A stretch of 42,708 bases of DNA from an uncultured Selenomonadaceae bacterium (lineage in GTDB: Bacteria; Bacillota; Negativicutes; Selenomonadales; Selenomonadaceae), in assembly GCA_905234175.1 (NCBI GenBank), contig CAJOGX010000015.1:1-42708 (forward strand), in the 5' to 3' direction. The position numbers and the translations under genes were made by a program. Shown piece by piece: positions 5,780 to 15,713 of the stretch (the stretch's first letter is position 1; each line of letters begins with the position of its first letter). Below the pieces are notes generated by a model. That model did not search any database. It was not told the origin of the DNA and was given only the letters and a program-made list of their open reading frames with translations.

Positions 5780-7849
5780 ATGACTTTTACCGATATGACC
5801 GACCTTTACCGCAGCCTCGGCAAAACCAAAAAGTGCACTTTTATTTTCTGCGCGGACCACGGCGTTGCTAAAATGAACGTCAGCGCCTACCCGCAGTCAA
5901 CCACCGCCGACATGGTTAAAAATTACCTCGTCGACAAGGGCGCCGCCGCTAACGCCTTCGCAAATTTTGCGCGCTCGGAACTCGTCGTGGTGGACGTCGG
6001 CGTCAACGCGGATATTTCCAGCCTGCCAAACCTCGTCAACAGGAAAATCGCGTTCGGCACCGGCAATATCGCTGAGGAGCCCGCTATGACTCGCGCGCAG
6101 GCTCGCCGCTCAATCAAAGTCGGCAAAGATCTCGTTGAAAAGGCCGTAAAAGCCGGCTGCAACTGTTTTCTTATCGGCGAAATGGGAATTGCGAACACGA
6201 CCGTTGCCTCCGCGATAACCGCTACGATTCTCGAAACCAGTCCCAAAAAAGTTACCGGCCGCGGCTCGAATATTTCCGACGCGCGTTTTAAAAATAAGCT
6301 GAAGGTTGTCCGCAAAATTTTGCAGGTTCACGACCCCGACCCAATGGACGCGATTGACGTGCTGGCGGCAGTTGGCGGCTTTGAGTTCGGCGCGATGGCT
6401 GGCGTGATTCTCGCCGCCGCTAAGCATAACTGCGTTGTCATTCTGGACGGCTTCAACACCGCCGTTGCCGCGCTGCTGGCTGATTTGATTGACGAAACCG
6501 CCTGCGATTGCCTTATCGCCTCGCACCTCGGCCGCGAAGTCGGGCACATTGAAATTATCGATTACCTGGGACTGACGCCAATGTTTACGCTCGACCTGGC
6601 GCTCGGTGAGGCGATTGGCTCTTCGATTGCCGCGCGAATTTTAGACCGGCTAGTTTACGTTTACGTTTGCGAAGACGGCGACGATTTCAACGGCGATTTG
6701 AGCGACTTCAAGGAGGAGGACGACGAAGAGTCGCTCGTTTCGGATTTGCTGGAAAAAATTGGGCTGAGCGAAGTGACCAACATTTCCAGCATTGACGACC
6801 TCGAAGATTATTTTGAACAGAATTTCGACGGCGAGGTTCAGGTTCAGGAAGTTGATTTGGATTTCCAGCTGAGCGACGACCACCGCCTTGAGCCCTTCGA
6901 CCCGCCTTTCAGCGCCAACGATTTCAATATCCCGCGTTCCTATCCTATGATGGTGCGCGAAATGGGCGGGCAGCACGAGGAAAAAATTGCCGCCACCGAC
7001 AAAACTTTCAGCTTTTACCTGCAGACGATGCCGACGCTCCATTTCAAGGCGATGGATCTTTGTCGCGAATACCTTGACAGCCTGACGAAGCCGAAAAAAA
7101 GTCTCGGACTGCTTGAGGATATTGCCGCGCAGGTTGCCGGTATCACAAATTCCGAAAAGCCGTCCAACCGCCTGCGCCACGCCGCGCTCGCCTTCACCAA
7201 CGCCGAAAATTCCCCGAAAAATTCTTCCCGACGAACCGTTCGCCGCAACGTTGCCATGGATTTCAGTATGACGGCGCGCACTTTCGCGAAAAAAATTTTC
7301 ATGGGTATCGTCGATCCTAAACAAAATCCGACCGTCGCTTTTAATTTCGGGCGGACGCTGGCGGAGGAAATTTCCTTCAGTATGCCGGTTATCGCGCTCA
7401 CCGAACTCAGCGACTGGCACCTTGATAAGATTGACGAACGATTTGCCCGCGCGCTCCTTACGCAAAGTGGCGGCCTGAAAGTCGAGCCGGAAAATTTCCT
7501 GAGCTACGTGCCGAAAAAGTTCCAGTGCCTTACCGGCGCGCTGATTGGCGCCATGATTGCCGCCGCGCATAACTCCACGCTGATTGTCGTCGACTGCGGC
7601 GCCGTTGAAATTATCGCGCGCTACCTTGAGACGATTTGCCCGCAGATTCGCCCGTTTATCCTGCACGCCGTCGACCTGATTAAATACGACTTCGAGCCTG
7701 GCCAGCGCATCGGCTTCGACGGGGAAATTGCCTGCATTGGCGCGGAAATTGTCGAGGCGGCGCTCACTGCGCTCAACGAGATGAAAACTTTCAGCGACAC
7801 CGGCGTTACCGTCGCCGTTGATTCTGGCGCGACTGGAGGAAAATCATGA
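5780..7849 (+). CDS. Double CobT-like protein (ArsAB-type lower-ligand phosphoribosyltransferase fusion)
   Basis: The 689-residue chain holds two regions of the CobT family, which join nicotinate mononucleotide to the lower-ligand base of cobamides. Residues about 20-290 carry an intact core: ADHGVA (25-30), VSAYPQ, VDVGV, GEMGIANTT (133-141), GRGSNISD, VGGFEF, ILDGFN, ASHLGREVGH and LGEAIG (275-280), with the catalytic-type Glu. This copy lacks the usual first 45 or so residues. After an acidic linker (about 298-365), residues 415-455 supply exactly that missing type of segment (LDSLTKPKKSLGLLEDIAAQ). A second core follows (about 465-680) that has lost ADHGVA and GEMG but keeps a recognisable tail (NEMKTFSDTGV). 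Sporomusa and Veillonella use paired CobT homologues, ArsA and ArsB, to activate phenol or p-cresol; a fused version is my best reading. Confidence 0.8.
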   Translation: MTFTDMTDLYRSLGKTKKCTFIFCADHGVAKMNVSAYPQSTTADMVKNYLVDKGAAANAFANFARSELVVVDVGVNADISSLPNLVNRKIAFGTGNIAEEPAMTRAQARRSIKVGKDLVEKAVKAGCNCFLIGEMGIANTTVASAITATILETSPKKVTGRGSNISDARFKNKLKVVRKILQVHDPDPMDAIDVLAAVGGFEFGAMAGVILAAAKHNCVVILDGFNTAVAALLADLIDETACDCLIASHLGREVGHIEIIDYLGLTPMFTLDLALGEAIGSSIAARILDRLVYVYVCEDGDDFNGDLSDFKEEDDEESLVSDLLEKIGLSEVTNISSIDDLEDYFEQNFDGEVQVQEVDLDFQLSDDHRLEPFDPPFSANDFNIPRSYPMMVREMGGQHEEKIAATDKTFSFYLQTMPTLHFKAMDLCREYLDSLTKPKKSLGLLEDIAAQVAGITNSEKPSNRLRHAALAFTNAENSPKNSSRRTVRRNVAMDFSMTARTFAKKIFMGIVDPKQNPTVAFNFGRTLAEEISFSMPVIALTELSDWHLDKIDERFARALLTQSGGLKVEPENFLSYVPKKFQCLTGALIGAMIAAAHNSTLIVVDCGAVEIIARYLETICPQIRPFILHAVDLIKYDFEPGQRIGFDGEIACIGAEIVEAALTALNEMKTFSDTGVTVAVDSGATGGKS

Positions 7850-8967
7850 AGGCTGTTACCAACGGGAAATTCATTCTGCCGGACGAACACGGCAATTTTT
7901 TTATTCAAACCGGCGCGACTCTGACTTTCGGCGAAAAAATTCTTGAGCTGAGCGCGGAAACCGACGCCGAGGAAATTCTCGACGCGCAGGGAAATTTCGT
8001 GGCGCCTGGCTTTATCAACGTGCACATTCACGGCTGTGTCGGCGCCGACGTTATGGACGGCACGCCCGCCGCGCTGGAAAAAATCTGTAACTTCCTGCCG
8101 CGTACCGGCGTCACAGGTTTTCTGCCAACGACTATGACTATGCCGCTCGAAGAAATTCACCGCGCGCTGAAAAATATTCGTGACGCTGAAACTTCCGGCG
8201 CGAAAATTCTCGGCGCGCACCTCGAAGGTCCGTTCATCAGCGCGAAATACGCCGGCGCGCAGGACAAAAAAAATATCCGCCGCGCAGACTTGAGCCTGTT
8301 CAGCGAATATCTTGACGTTATAAAAATTATCACGGCGGCGCCTGAGGAATTTGACATGAGCTTCCTTGACGCCTGCCGCGCGGAAAATATTCTCGTTTCA
8401 GTTGGGCACAGTGCCTCCAACTACGAAACCGCGCTGGCTGCGATTGAACGCGGCGCAAGTCACGTCACGCACCTTTTCAACGCGCAAAGTCCGCTTCACC
8501 ACCGCAGGCCTGGAATTGTCGGCGCGGCGCTGGACTCTCACGCAACGGTTGAGCTGATAACTGACAACATTCACGTTCACCCCGCCGCTCAGCGTATCGT
8601 CTGGAAAGTCAAGCCGCGCGAAGAAATTGTTCTGATAACGGATTCCCTGCGCGCCTGCGGTTTAGGCGACTGCGAAAGCGAAATCGGCGGGCAGAAAGTT
8701 TTCGTGCGCAACGGCGTCGCAACTTTAGCCGACGGAACTATCGCCGCGTCCGTCGCACCAATGAACGCCGTCGTTAAAAATTTCCACGCGAACACCCGCG
8801 CGAATCTCGCTGAAGTCGTTGAGCTCGTCACGAAAAATCCTGCGCGAGAGCTCGGCGTTTACGAAAAAACCGGATCGCTGGAAACTGGTAAAGCCGCTGA
8901 CTTCGTGATTTTCGACGCGGATTTTGAAATTCACCACGCCGCTGTTGACGGCGAAATTTTATTTTAG
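7846..8967 (+). CDS. nagA: N-acetylglucosamine-6-phosphate deacetylase
   Basis: NagA removes the acetyl group from GlcNAc-6-phosphate in the cytoplasm, feeding amino sugars to glycolysis or back to wall precursors. The 373-residue length is typical. Visible amidohydrolase motifs are [11 protein letters not shown] (His-x-His), HLEGPFIS (metal-binding Glu), [17 protein letters not shown] and VLITDS. The ATG at 7846 overlaps the previous stop by four bases (ATGA), with GGAGGA upstream, so translation is coupled to the CobT-like gene. The 3' end overlaps the convergent lon gene by nine bases. No nagB lies in the window. Confidence 0.93.
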   Translation: MKAVTNGKFILPDEHGNFFIQTGATLTFGEKILELSAETDAEEILDAQGNFVAPGFINVHIHGCVGADVMDGTPAALEKICNFLPRTGVTGFLPTTMTMPLEEIHRALKNIRDAETSGAKILGAHLEGPFISAKYAGAQDKKNIRRADLSLFSEYLDVIKIITAAPEEFDMSFLDACRAENILVSVGHSASNYETALAAIERGASHVTHLFNAQSPLHHRRPGIVGAALDSHATVELITDNIHVHPAAQRIVWKVKPREEIVLITDSLRACGLGDCESEIGGQKVFVRNGVATLADGTIAASVAPMNAVVKNFHANTRANLAEVVELVTKNPARELGVYEKTGSLETGKAADFVIFDADFEIHHAAVDGEILF

Positions 8968-11280
8968 CAGTGCCGTCTTCAAAACTTCGTCCATGTGCTC
9001 AACCGTAACGAACTCTAACTTTTCGCGCACGGCTTCGGGGATGTCTTCGAGGTCGCGCGCATTTTGTTTTGGCAAAATTATCGTGTGCATTCCTTCGCGG
9101 TACGCCGCCAGCACTTTTTCCTTGAGGCCGCCGATTGGTAAAACGTTCCCGCGCAAAGTTATTTCGCCGGTCATCGCCACGTCCGAGCGAACTTTCCGCT
9201 TCGTCAGCGCGCTGAACATCGCCGTTGCCATGGTTATCCCTGCGCTCGGTCCGTCCTTCGGCACCGCGCCTTCGGGAACGTGTACGTGAATATCTACCTT
9301 TTCGTAAAAATCTTCCTCAAGCTCCATTGCGTCGCTCCGGCTGCGAATGTATGTCAAGCCCGCCTGCGCGCTTTCCTGCATTACGTCGCCCAGATGCCCC
9401 GTCAGCAAAAGTTTCCCCTTGCCTTTGAGCACCGCCGCTTCCGTCGGCAAAATGTCTCCGCCGACTTCCGTCCACGCCATGCCCGTCGATACGCCAATCT
9501 GAGGCTCCTTTTCCGCCTTCGTCTGAATATATTTCGGCCGCCCTAAAAATTCGCGCAGGTTTTTCGTCGTCACGTAGACCGTTCCTTCAAATCCCTCGAC
9601 GATTTTCCGCGCCGCCTTTCTGCACGCGCGCCCGATTATTCTTTCCAGTTCGCGCACGCCGGATTCGCGCGTGTACTCCGAAATTATTTCCTGCAGTACG
9701 CCCTTAGCGAAAACCACGTCGCCCGACTGCAGGCCGTTCGCTTCCTTCTGCTTTTTTATCAGATACCGCCGCGCGATTTCCAGCTTTTCCTGCTCCGTGT
9801 AACTCGTCAGCTGAATTATTTCCATTCTGTCACGCAGCGGCTTCGGTATCGTGCCCAGGTCGTTCGCCGTCACTATCCACAGCACTTTCGACAGGTCGAA
9901 CGCCGTGTCTACGTAGTGGTCTGTGAACGAATTGTTCTGCTCTGGGTCTAAAACTTCCAGCAGTGCCGAACTTGGGTCGCCGCTCCAGCCGTCGCGCCCC
10001 AGCTTGTCTACTTCGTCCAGCAGGAAAACCGGATTGTTCGTACCGGCTTTTTTGAGTCCCTGAATAATTCGCCCAGACATTGCACCGACGTACGTGCGCC
10101 GGTGCCCGCGAATTTCCGCTTCGTCGCGTATTCCGCCCAGAGACGCGCGCACAAATTTCCTGCCCATTGCCCGCGCGACGCTTGACGCCAGCGAAGTTTT
10201 ACCGACGCCAGGCGGCCCTACCAGGCACAAAATCGGCGACGGTTTATCGCCAGTCAAAACTTTTACCGCGAGGAAGTCCAAAATGCGTTCCTTGACTTTT
10301 TCCAGCCCGTAATGGTCGGCGTCCAGCACTTTAGCCGCCTCGGATATATCCTTCGAGTCCTCTGAAGAAATGCGCCACGGCAATTCCAAAAGCCAGTCAA
10401 TGTACGTCCGTATCACGTTTGATTCCTGCGACATTGCCGGCAGCCGTTCCATTCGCCCGACTTCCTTCATGACAATTTCCCGCACTTCGTCCGGATAATC
10501 GCCCGCCGCCAGTTTCGCGCGGTACTCGTTAGCGTTTTCCGCCGAATCTTCGTCTTCGCCCAGCTCCTTGTGTATCGCCCGCAGCTGTTCACGGAGGTAG
10601 CTGTCCTTCTGCATTTTTTCAATCTGCCCGCGCACCCGCTGATTGATTTGCGTTTCCATTTTCAGCACTTCAATTTCGCGCGCCAGTATCGTGTAAAGTC
10701 GCTCCAGCCGGTATTCCACGTCAAGGCATTCCAGCAATTCCTGTTTCTGCTCCGGCTTCAAATTCAAGTGGCTCGTGATTAAATCTGCCAGCCGCCCAAT
10801 GTCGTCGAGTATCGTTACCGCCACGAAAGTTTCATTCGGTATGCGCCGGCTGAGCTTTACCCAGTCTTCAAATTCCCGCACGACGCCGCGCACAAGCGCT
10901 TCCAGTTCCATTGAATCTTCCCACGCGTCTTCGTGCACTTCCACTTCCGCTTCAATGTGACTGTTCGTTTCCTGATACTCGACCATCACGCCGCGCCGCA
11001 TTCCTTCTACCAGCACGCGAACATTTCCGTCCGGTATTTTGATTATCTGCCGTATTTCGCTGACCGTTCCGACTTCGTACAGGTCTTCCCGCTCCGGCGC
11101 GTCAGTGTCTATTTCCCGCTGCGTCACCAAAAATATCCGCCTGTCCGTGACCATCGCCGCCTCTAACGCGTTGATTGAGCTCGTGCGCCCAACGTCCAGG
11201 TGCATTATCATGTTGGGGAAAACCGTCACGCCTCTGAGCGGCACCAGCGGCATTTTTGCTACTTCCATTATGTTAGTCAT
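8959..11280 (-). CDS. lon: ATP-dependent protease La (Lon)
   Basis: Lon is the homo-oligomeric cytoplasmic AAA+ protease that degrades damaged and regulatory proteins. The 773-residue length is standard. The LonN substrate domain ([17 protein letters not shown] onward) leads to the AAA+ module with Walker A GPPGVGKT at about 355 and Walker [10 protein letters not shown]. The C-terminal Ser-Lys protease follows, with [12 protein letters not shown] (Ser at about 677) and [10 protein letters not shown] (Lys at about 720). I chose ATG at 11280, preceded by GGTGGTGA; an upstream GTG at 11292 is inside that ribosome-binding region. It lies 39 bases after clpX, apparently in the tig-clpP-clpX-lon unit, and converges on nagA without a visible hairpin. 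Confidence 0.96.
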   Translation of the reverse strand: MTNIMEVAKMPLVPLRGVTVFPNMIMHLDVGRTSSINALEAAMVTDRRIFLVTQREIDTDAPEREDLYEVGTVSEIRQIIKIPDGNVRVLVEGMRRGVMVEYQETNSHIEAEVEVHEDAWEDSMELEALVRGVVREFEDWVKLSRRIPNETFVAVTILDDIGRLADLITSHLNLKPEQKQELLECLDVEYRLERLYTILAREIEVLKMETQINQRVRGQIEKMQKDSYLREQLRAIHKELGEDEDSAENANEYRAKLAAGDYPDEVREIVMKEVGRMERLPAMSQESNVIRTYIDWLLELPWRISSEDSKDISEAAKVLDADHYGLEKVKERILDFLAVKVLTGDKPSPILCLVGPPGVGKTSLASSVARAMGRKFVRASLGGIRDEAEIRGHRRTYVGAMSGRIIQGLKKAGTNNPVFLLDEVDKLGRDGWSGDPSSALLEVLDPEQNNSFTDHYVDTAFDLSKVLWIVTANDLGTIPKPLRDRMEIIQLTSYTEQEKLEIARRYLIKKQKEANGLQSGDVVFAKGVLQEIISEYTRESGVRELERIIGRACRKAARKIVEGFEGTVYVTTKNLREFLGRPKYIQTKAEKEPQIGVSTGMAWTEVGGDILPTEAAVLKGKGKLLLTGHLGDVMQESAQAGLTYIRSRSDAMELEEDFYEKVDIHVHVPEGAVPKDGPSAGITMATAMFSALTKRKVRSDVAMTGEITLRGNVLPIGGLKEKVLAAYREGMHTIILPKQNARDLEDIPEAVREKLEFVTVEHMDEVLKTALLK

Positions 11281-11319
11281 TTTTATCACCACCCGTCGTT
11301 CCTTCGATATGTCAATCCT

Positions 11320-12552
11320 TTACGAGCTGCCTTCGATTTTCAGCGTCGGTTCCTTATTGAACATGACATCTTCCCTGGTTATCGTTACTTTGGTACTTCC
11401 GCCGACGCTCGGCACTTCAAACATCACGTTTCGCATTACGCGTTCCAATATCGACCTTAAGCCGCGCGCGCCGGTTCCCCGCTGTAAAGCTTCCCGCGCG
11501 ATTGCCGCCAGCGCCTCGTCTTCAAAATTCAGTTCCGCGTTGTCCATTTCCATGAGCGTCTGATATTGCCTGATAAGCGCGTTTTTCGGTTTCGTCAGTA
11601 TCGCTATCAGCGCTTTTTCGTCAAGGGCGTCCAGCGTCACTATTATCGGCAGTCTTCCTACGAACTCTGGAATAAGCCCGTACTTCAGCAAATCGTCCGG
11701 CATAACGTCTTTGAGCAGCGCGGTGGGGTCTTTATCAGCCTTTGAAGAGATATTGGCGCCGAAACCCATGGCGTTGCCCTTGGTTCGCGCTTCGATAACC
11801 TTATCCAGCTCGTTGAAGGCGCCGCCGCAGATAAACAGGATATTTTTGGTATTGATAGAGACGGATTCGGGAATTTGCTGATGAGAGTTATTCGAGAGCA
11901 GGACGTTGACGGTAGAGCCTTCGAGGATTTTCAGAAGAGCCTGCTGAACGCCTTCGCCGGAAATGTCGCGGTTGACGCTGGGTTTGCGGGCGATTTTGTC
12001 GATTTCGTCGATATAAATAATCCCGCGCTCGGCGGCAGAAATATCGCCGCTGGCGGATTGAATAAGGGCGAGCAGAACGTCCTGAACGTCTTCGCCGACG
12101 TAACCCGCCTCAGTGAGGGAATTGGCGTCGACGATAGCCAGCGGGACATTGAGGAGGTTGGCGAGGGTTTGAGCGAGGAGGGTTTTGCCGGAGCCTGTGG
12201 GACCAATCATGAGGATATTGGATTTTTGAAGTTCAACGGCGTCGCGGGATTTGCTTTTGGGCTGCCCGATACGCTTGTAGTGATTGTAAACGGCGACGGC
12301 GAGAGTTTTTTTTGCCTCGTGCTGCCCGATAACGTACTGGTCGAGCGTGGCGAAGATTTTTTTAGGTTTAGGCAGGCTGGCGGAGTCGGGAGAGTCGAAG
12401 CCGCCAGTTTCGGTATCGATAATCTCGTTGCAAAGGCGAACGCAGTTATCGCAGATATAGGCGCCGTTGCCCTGAATAAGGCGGTTGACCTGCAGATTGG
12501 TTTTACCGCAGAAAGAGCACCTGAAAGTGCCGGAAACGCTACCTTTGACCAA
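11320..12552 (-). CDS. clpX: ATP-dependent Clp protease ATP-binding subunit ClpX
   Basis: ClpX is the hexameric AAA+ unfoldase that feeds substrates to ClpP. The N-terminal zinc-binding domain has CSFCGK and CDNCV. Walker A is GPTGSGKT (about 119-126), Walker [10 protein letters not shown], and FGANISS and the IPEFVGRLP sensor region follow. The length of 410 residues is normal. The start is TTG at 12552, supported by AGGAGG (12561-12566). Codon choice changes abruptly within the gene: the first two thirds use mainly C/T-ending codons like tig and clpP, whereas from about 11740 downward GCG, CTG, ACG and ATA dominate, as in lon. Confidence 0.96.
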   Translation of the reverse strand: MVKGSVSGTFRCSFCGKTNLQVNRLIQGNGAYICDNCVRLCNEIIDTETGGFDSPDSASLPKPKKIFATLDQYVIGQHEAKKTLAVAVYNHYKRIGQPKSKSRDAVELQKSNILMIGPTGSGKTLLAQTLANLLNVPLAIVDANSLTEAGYVGEDVQDVLLALIQSASGDISAAERGIIYIDEIDKIARKPSVNRDISGEGVQQALLKILEGSTVNVLLSNNSHQQIPESVSINTKNILFICGGAFNELDKVIEARTKGNAMGFGANISSKADKDPTALLKDVMPDDLLKYGLIPEFVGRLPIIVTLDALDEKALIAILTKPKNALIRQYQTLMEMDNAELNFEDEALAAIAREALQRGTGARGLRSILERVMRNVMFEVPSVGGSTKVTITREDVMFNKEPTLKIEGSS

Positions 12553-12576
12553 GACGCTGCCCTCCTTGTGTGAAGA

Positions 12577-13173
12577 TTAATCCTGCTTAACGGGGCGGGT
12601 AATAACGTCGTCGATTAAGCCGTAAGCCTTAGCGTCCTCGGCAGTCATGAAGTTATCGCGCTCGGTATCAGCCACAATTTTTTCGCGCGGCTGGCCGGTA
12701 TGACGGCAGAGAATATCATTACCGACTTCGCGCAGGCGGAGAATTTCCCGCGCCTGTATCTGAATATCGGTAGACTGACCAGAGGCGCCGCCCAGCGGCT
12801 GATGAATCATGATACGCGCCAGCGGCAGTGCGAAACGTTTGCCCTTTGCGCCGGCGGTTAAAAGCAGCGAGCCCATTGACGCCGCCTGCCCTATGCAGAT
12901 TGTGGAAACTTCGGGCTTGATGTATTGCATGGTATCATAAATCGCCAGCCCAGCCGTAACGACGCCGCCAGGCGAATTTATGTAAAGGTGAATGTCTTTA
13001 TCGGGGTCTTCGGATTCGAGGAAGAGCATTTGAGCGACGACGGAATTTGCCACGTCGTCATTAATCGGACCGCCAAGGAAAATAATTCTGTCCTTGAGCA
13101 GGCGGGAATAAATATCGTAGGCGCGTTCGCCGAAGCCGGTCTTTTCAATGACCATTGGAACGTAGTAAGCCAT
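12577..13173 (-). CDS. clpP: ATP-dependent Clp protease proteolytic subunit
   Basis: ClpP forms the double-heptameric serine protease barrel that works with ClpX. The 198-residue protein shows the catalytic triad: Ser99 in GQAASMGS, His124 in MIHQPLGG and Asp173 in ERDNF. The N-terminal [17 protein letters not shown] and INSPGG segments are typical. The ATG at 13173 follows GAGGTG. It sits nine bases after tig and 24 before clpX, the usual order in Firmicutes. Confidence 0.97.
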   Translation of the reverse strand: MAYYVPMVIEKTGFGERAYDIYSRLLKDRIIFLGGPINDDVANSVVAQMLFLESEDPDKDIHLYINSPGGVVTAGLAIYDTMQYIKPEVSTICIGQAASMGSLLLTAGAKGKRFALPLARIMIHQPLGGASGQSTDIQIQAREILRLREVGNDILCRHTGQPREKIVADTERDNFMTAEDAKAYGLIDDVITRPVKQD

Positions 13174-13182
13174 GTCAGCACC

Positions 13183-14679
13183 TCATTCTTTCGCGGTATC
13201 GGAATCAGCGGCGGCGGGAGTTTCCGCAGGTTTTTCGGCGGCGGTGGAGTTATCGACTATGAATTTGAAAACTTTGCGGTGGAGGACATTCGCGACGAGG
13301 TTGCTCAGCTGGCGGTTTTCAGTCAGCACTTTGTAAATTTGCTTTGGCGTCGTGCGGTAAATCGCCGCCATGTACTGCAGTTCAATGTTGAGGTCGGTAC
13401 TTTCGGCGCGGATATTTTCAGTGCGCGCAACGGTATCCAGCAGAATATCTGTGCGGACGGCCTTCGTTGCGGCGTCTTTGTAGGTATCGCGCAGGGCGTC
13501 CATATCGAGCCCGCTCATCGACATGTACTGCGAAAGAGTCATGCCGCGCTGTTGAAGATTGAGTTCAAGTTCATTTATAAGCTGGTCGATTTTGGAATCA
13601 ATCATGACGGGCGGAATGTCGACAGTCATATTATTTGCGGCGAGTTCAACAATAGCGTCCTGCTGCGCCTCAGTCGCGCGGCGTTCGGCGGCGTCCGTCA
13701 TATTTTTCTTAATGTCAGCGCGGAACTCGTCGAGCGTTTCAAATTTGGAAGCTTTCTTAGCGAAGGCGTCATCGAGTTCGGGGAGGGCTTTGTGCTTGAT
13801 AGAGTGTACAACGCAGCGGAAAATTGCGGGCTTACCGGCGAGGTTTTTGGCGTGGTAATCTTCGGGGAAGGTAACCTGAACGTTGACTTCTTCGCCGATT
13901 TTGGCGCCGACGAGCTGGTCTTCAAAGTTGTCGATGAACTTGTGGGAACCGATGTCAAGCGGGAAATCAGTGCCGGAGCCGCCTTCAAAGGGCGTGTAAG
14001 TTTCGTAGTCGACTTTCTTGGCCTTTTTGACGGTGACGGCGTAAGTTTTATCGTCTTCGTGAAGGATAAGTTTATCGCCCGCCTTGGCGCTGGAGATTTT
14101 TTCCGCGAAGGGCGTGGAGGCGGCGGCAACGTCCGTGAAAGTTTCGTCGAGCGCGGCGCCGTTGAAGTCGAGCGTTGTGAAGTCGCCCATTTGAACTGCG
14201 TCGCCTTCCTCCGCGTCGGTAAGCGTGGCGTGGTGTTCGCGCAGGTGGTTAAGCTGTTCTTCAACGTCTTCGTCAGTGACGGGGTCGACGGTTTTGGGAA
14301 CGTCCAGATTTTTGTATTCGCCGAGAGTAACTTCGGGGTACGGCGTGAAAGTCAGCGTGAAGATAAAGGGCTTGCCATCCTCGCAGGTGATAATTTCGTG
14401 GTGCATTTGCGTGACGGGAATGACGTTGTGGTTATCAATGAGGTCGTCGGCGGCCTTTTTTATGAGAATGTCGGCGGCTTCGTCGAGGATAGCGCCCTTG
14501 CCGAGGTTCGCTTCAAGGATTTGCGCCGGAATCTTTTTGCCTTTCCTGAAACCAGGGATAGTGACGCGCTCAGAAAGTTTTTGCGCGCCCTGCGTCTTAG
14601 CCTTCTCAAGGTCAGCGGCGTCGTACTCCACGGTTATTTCGGTCTGATAATTTTCCAGTTTCTTTTCGGAAGTTTTCAT
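13183..14679 (-). CDS. tig: Trigger factor with an inserted segment in the PPIase domain
   Basis: Trigger factor is the ribosome-bound chaperone and prolyl isomerase. The ribosome-binding signature IPGFRKGKKIP is at 41-51. The FKBP-type domain runs from about 160 to 295 and the chaperone C-domain beyond. At 498 residues it is longer than the usual 430 or so, because about 50 residues (175-228) are inserted between DFNG and the YTPFEGGSGTDFPLDIGS strand of the FKBP fold, and a Pro/Ala/Glu-rich tail follows residue 475. The ATG at 14679 lies 11 bases from GGGGGT; a TTG at 14685 has better spacing and is possible. It is the first gene of tig-clpP-clpX-lon. Confidence 0.93.
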   Translation of the reverse strand: MKTSEKKLENYQTEITVEYDAADLEKAKTQGAQKLSERVTIPGFRKGKKIPAQILEANLGKGAILDEAADILIKKAADDLIDNHNVIPVTQMHHEIITCEDGKPFIFTLTFTPYPEVTLGEYKNLDVPKTVDPVTDEDVEEQLNHLREHHATLTDAEEGDAVQMGDFTTLDFNGAALDETFTDVAAASTPFAEKISSAKAGDKLILHEDDKTYAVTVKKAKKVDYETYTPFEGGSGTDFPLDIGSHKFIDNFEDQLVGAKIGEEVNVQVTFPEDYHAKNLAGKPAIFRCVVHSIKHKALPELDDAFAKKASKFETLDEFRADIKKNMTDAAERRATEAQQDAIVELAANNMTVDIPPVMIDSKIDQLINELELNLQQRGMTLSQYMSMSGLDMDALRDTYKDAATKAVRTDILLDTVARTENIRAESTDLNIELQYMAAIYRTTPKQIYKVLTENRQLSNLVANVLHRKVFKFIVDNSTAAEKPAETPAAADSDTAKE

Positions 14680-14722
14680 TGTCAAAATATGACCCCCTAA
14701 TTTTCCTTTGTGTAACGCGCCA

Positions 14723-14751
14723 ATATTATCACAGCGGGCAAAATTATTCAA
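14723..14751 (-). promoter_or_regulatory. Probable promoter of tig-clpP-clpX-lon
   Basis: On the minus strand TTGAAT (14751-14746) and TAATAT (14728-14723) are separated by 17 bases, about 40 bases before the trigger factor start. The -10 match is only moderate. No CIRCE or CtsR-type operator is evident nearby. Confidence 0.45.
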
Positions 14752-14757
14752 GGTTTT

Positions 14758-15699
14758 TTAGCGCCTGCGATTTATCACAAAACTGGCGATTTGTTCCAGC
14801 GCGAATCTGGCGGGACAATCTGGAAGATTAATCAGCGCGCAGTCGATATGAGCTTCGGCGCGGGTTTTGCAGTAAGCGGCGGCGTCGGTAGCGCTGATAA
14901 TTTTTATTGTGGTCTGAACGTCCTCGCCGGAAACGCTGCCCTGCGCGATAATTTTTTTCAAAGTTTCTGCGTCACGGCTCTGGCTAAGCGCGCGAATCAC
15001 CGGCAGAGTTATGACGCCGCTTTTCAGGTCGCCGCCCAGAATTTTGCCGGTTAAATTTTCTTCGCCGAAAAAGTCCAGCAGGTCGTCGACAATCTGGAAC
15101 GCCAGCCCTAAATTTTCGCCGTAAGCCGCAAGATTTTCAGTTTCGTCTTCGTCAGACTCCGCCACGATAGCGCCGAGCCTGCAGCAGGTCGACAGGAAAA
15201 AGGCGGTCTTGAGATTTATGCGCGTGTAGTATTCGCTGAGCGTCGGCACTGCGAAAAGCGCGCGATCCTGCATAATTTCCCCGATACAAAGATTTTTCAC
15301 GAGCCTTGAAAGAATTTCGCTGACCTTCGAGCCGTAGTTCCCTTCCGCCACGAGCTGGAACGCCTTCGCAAAAAGATAATCGCCGACAAGTACCGCAATC
15401 TGCGCGCCGTAAGTTGCGTTAATCGTAGCGACGCCGCGCCGTTTCTTCGCGCAGTCCAAAATATCGTCGTGCACGAGGCTCGCCGTGTGAATAAGTTCAA
15501 GCGCCGTCGCCAGCGGAACAGGTGCCGCCTTGCCGGAGCACAGGAAAAAAAGCAGCGGGCGTAAACGTTTCCCGCCGGAAATCAGCGGCGCGCAAATTTT
15601 TTTTATGAATGAGTCCTCGCTTATCGACTGCGCCAGGCATTTTTCCAGTTCGCGCAAATTATTTTCCGTCGAGTTTCCCAACGCAGTTAGAAAATCCAA
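14758..15699 (-). CDS. Polyprenyl diphosphate synthase (heptaprenyl-type)
   Basis: This is a trans-isoprenyl diphosphate synthase, probably making the quinone side chain. Both aspartate-rich motifs are present: DDILD (78-82) and DDLLD (205-209). GGKRLRPLL (42-50) and GEIMQD are also typical. The length of 313 residues fits heptaprenyl or octaprenyl synthases; chain length cannot be read reliably. The start is TTG at 15699 with GGTGAG just upstream. The gene begins 14 bases after the transglycosylase gene and is probably the last member of the proB unit. No clear terminator hairpin follows it. Confidence 0.9.
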   Translation of the reverse strand: MDFLTALGNSTENNLRELEKCLAQSISEDSFIKKICAPLISGGKRLRPLLFFLCSGKAAPVPLATALELIHTASLVHDDILDCAKKRRGVATINATYGAQIAVLVGDYLFAKAFQLVAEGNYGSKVSEILSRLVKNLCIGEIMQDRALFAVPTLSEYYTRINLKTAFFLSTCCRLGAIVAESDEDETENLAAYGENLGLAFQIVDDLLDFFGEENLTGKILGGDLKSGVITLPVIRALSQSRDAETLKKIIAQGSVSGEDVQTTIKIISATDAAAYCKTRAEAHIDCALINLPDCPARFALEQIASFVINRRR

Positions 15700-15713
15700 C
15701 TATCTCACCCGTT

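Noticed and set aside
5923-6315. Minus-strand frames opposite the CobT-like gene as possible hidden partners
   Set aside because: They show no independent start signal and disappear when the CobT motifs on the plus strand are accepted.
12925-14700. A 591-codon open frame on the plus strand opposite clpP and tig
   Set aside because: It is antisense to two well-supported genes; its composition is rich in Gly, Val, Phe and Asp with no family motif, as expected from GC-rich codon mirroring.
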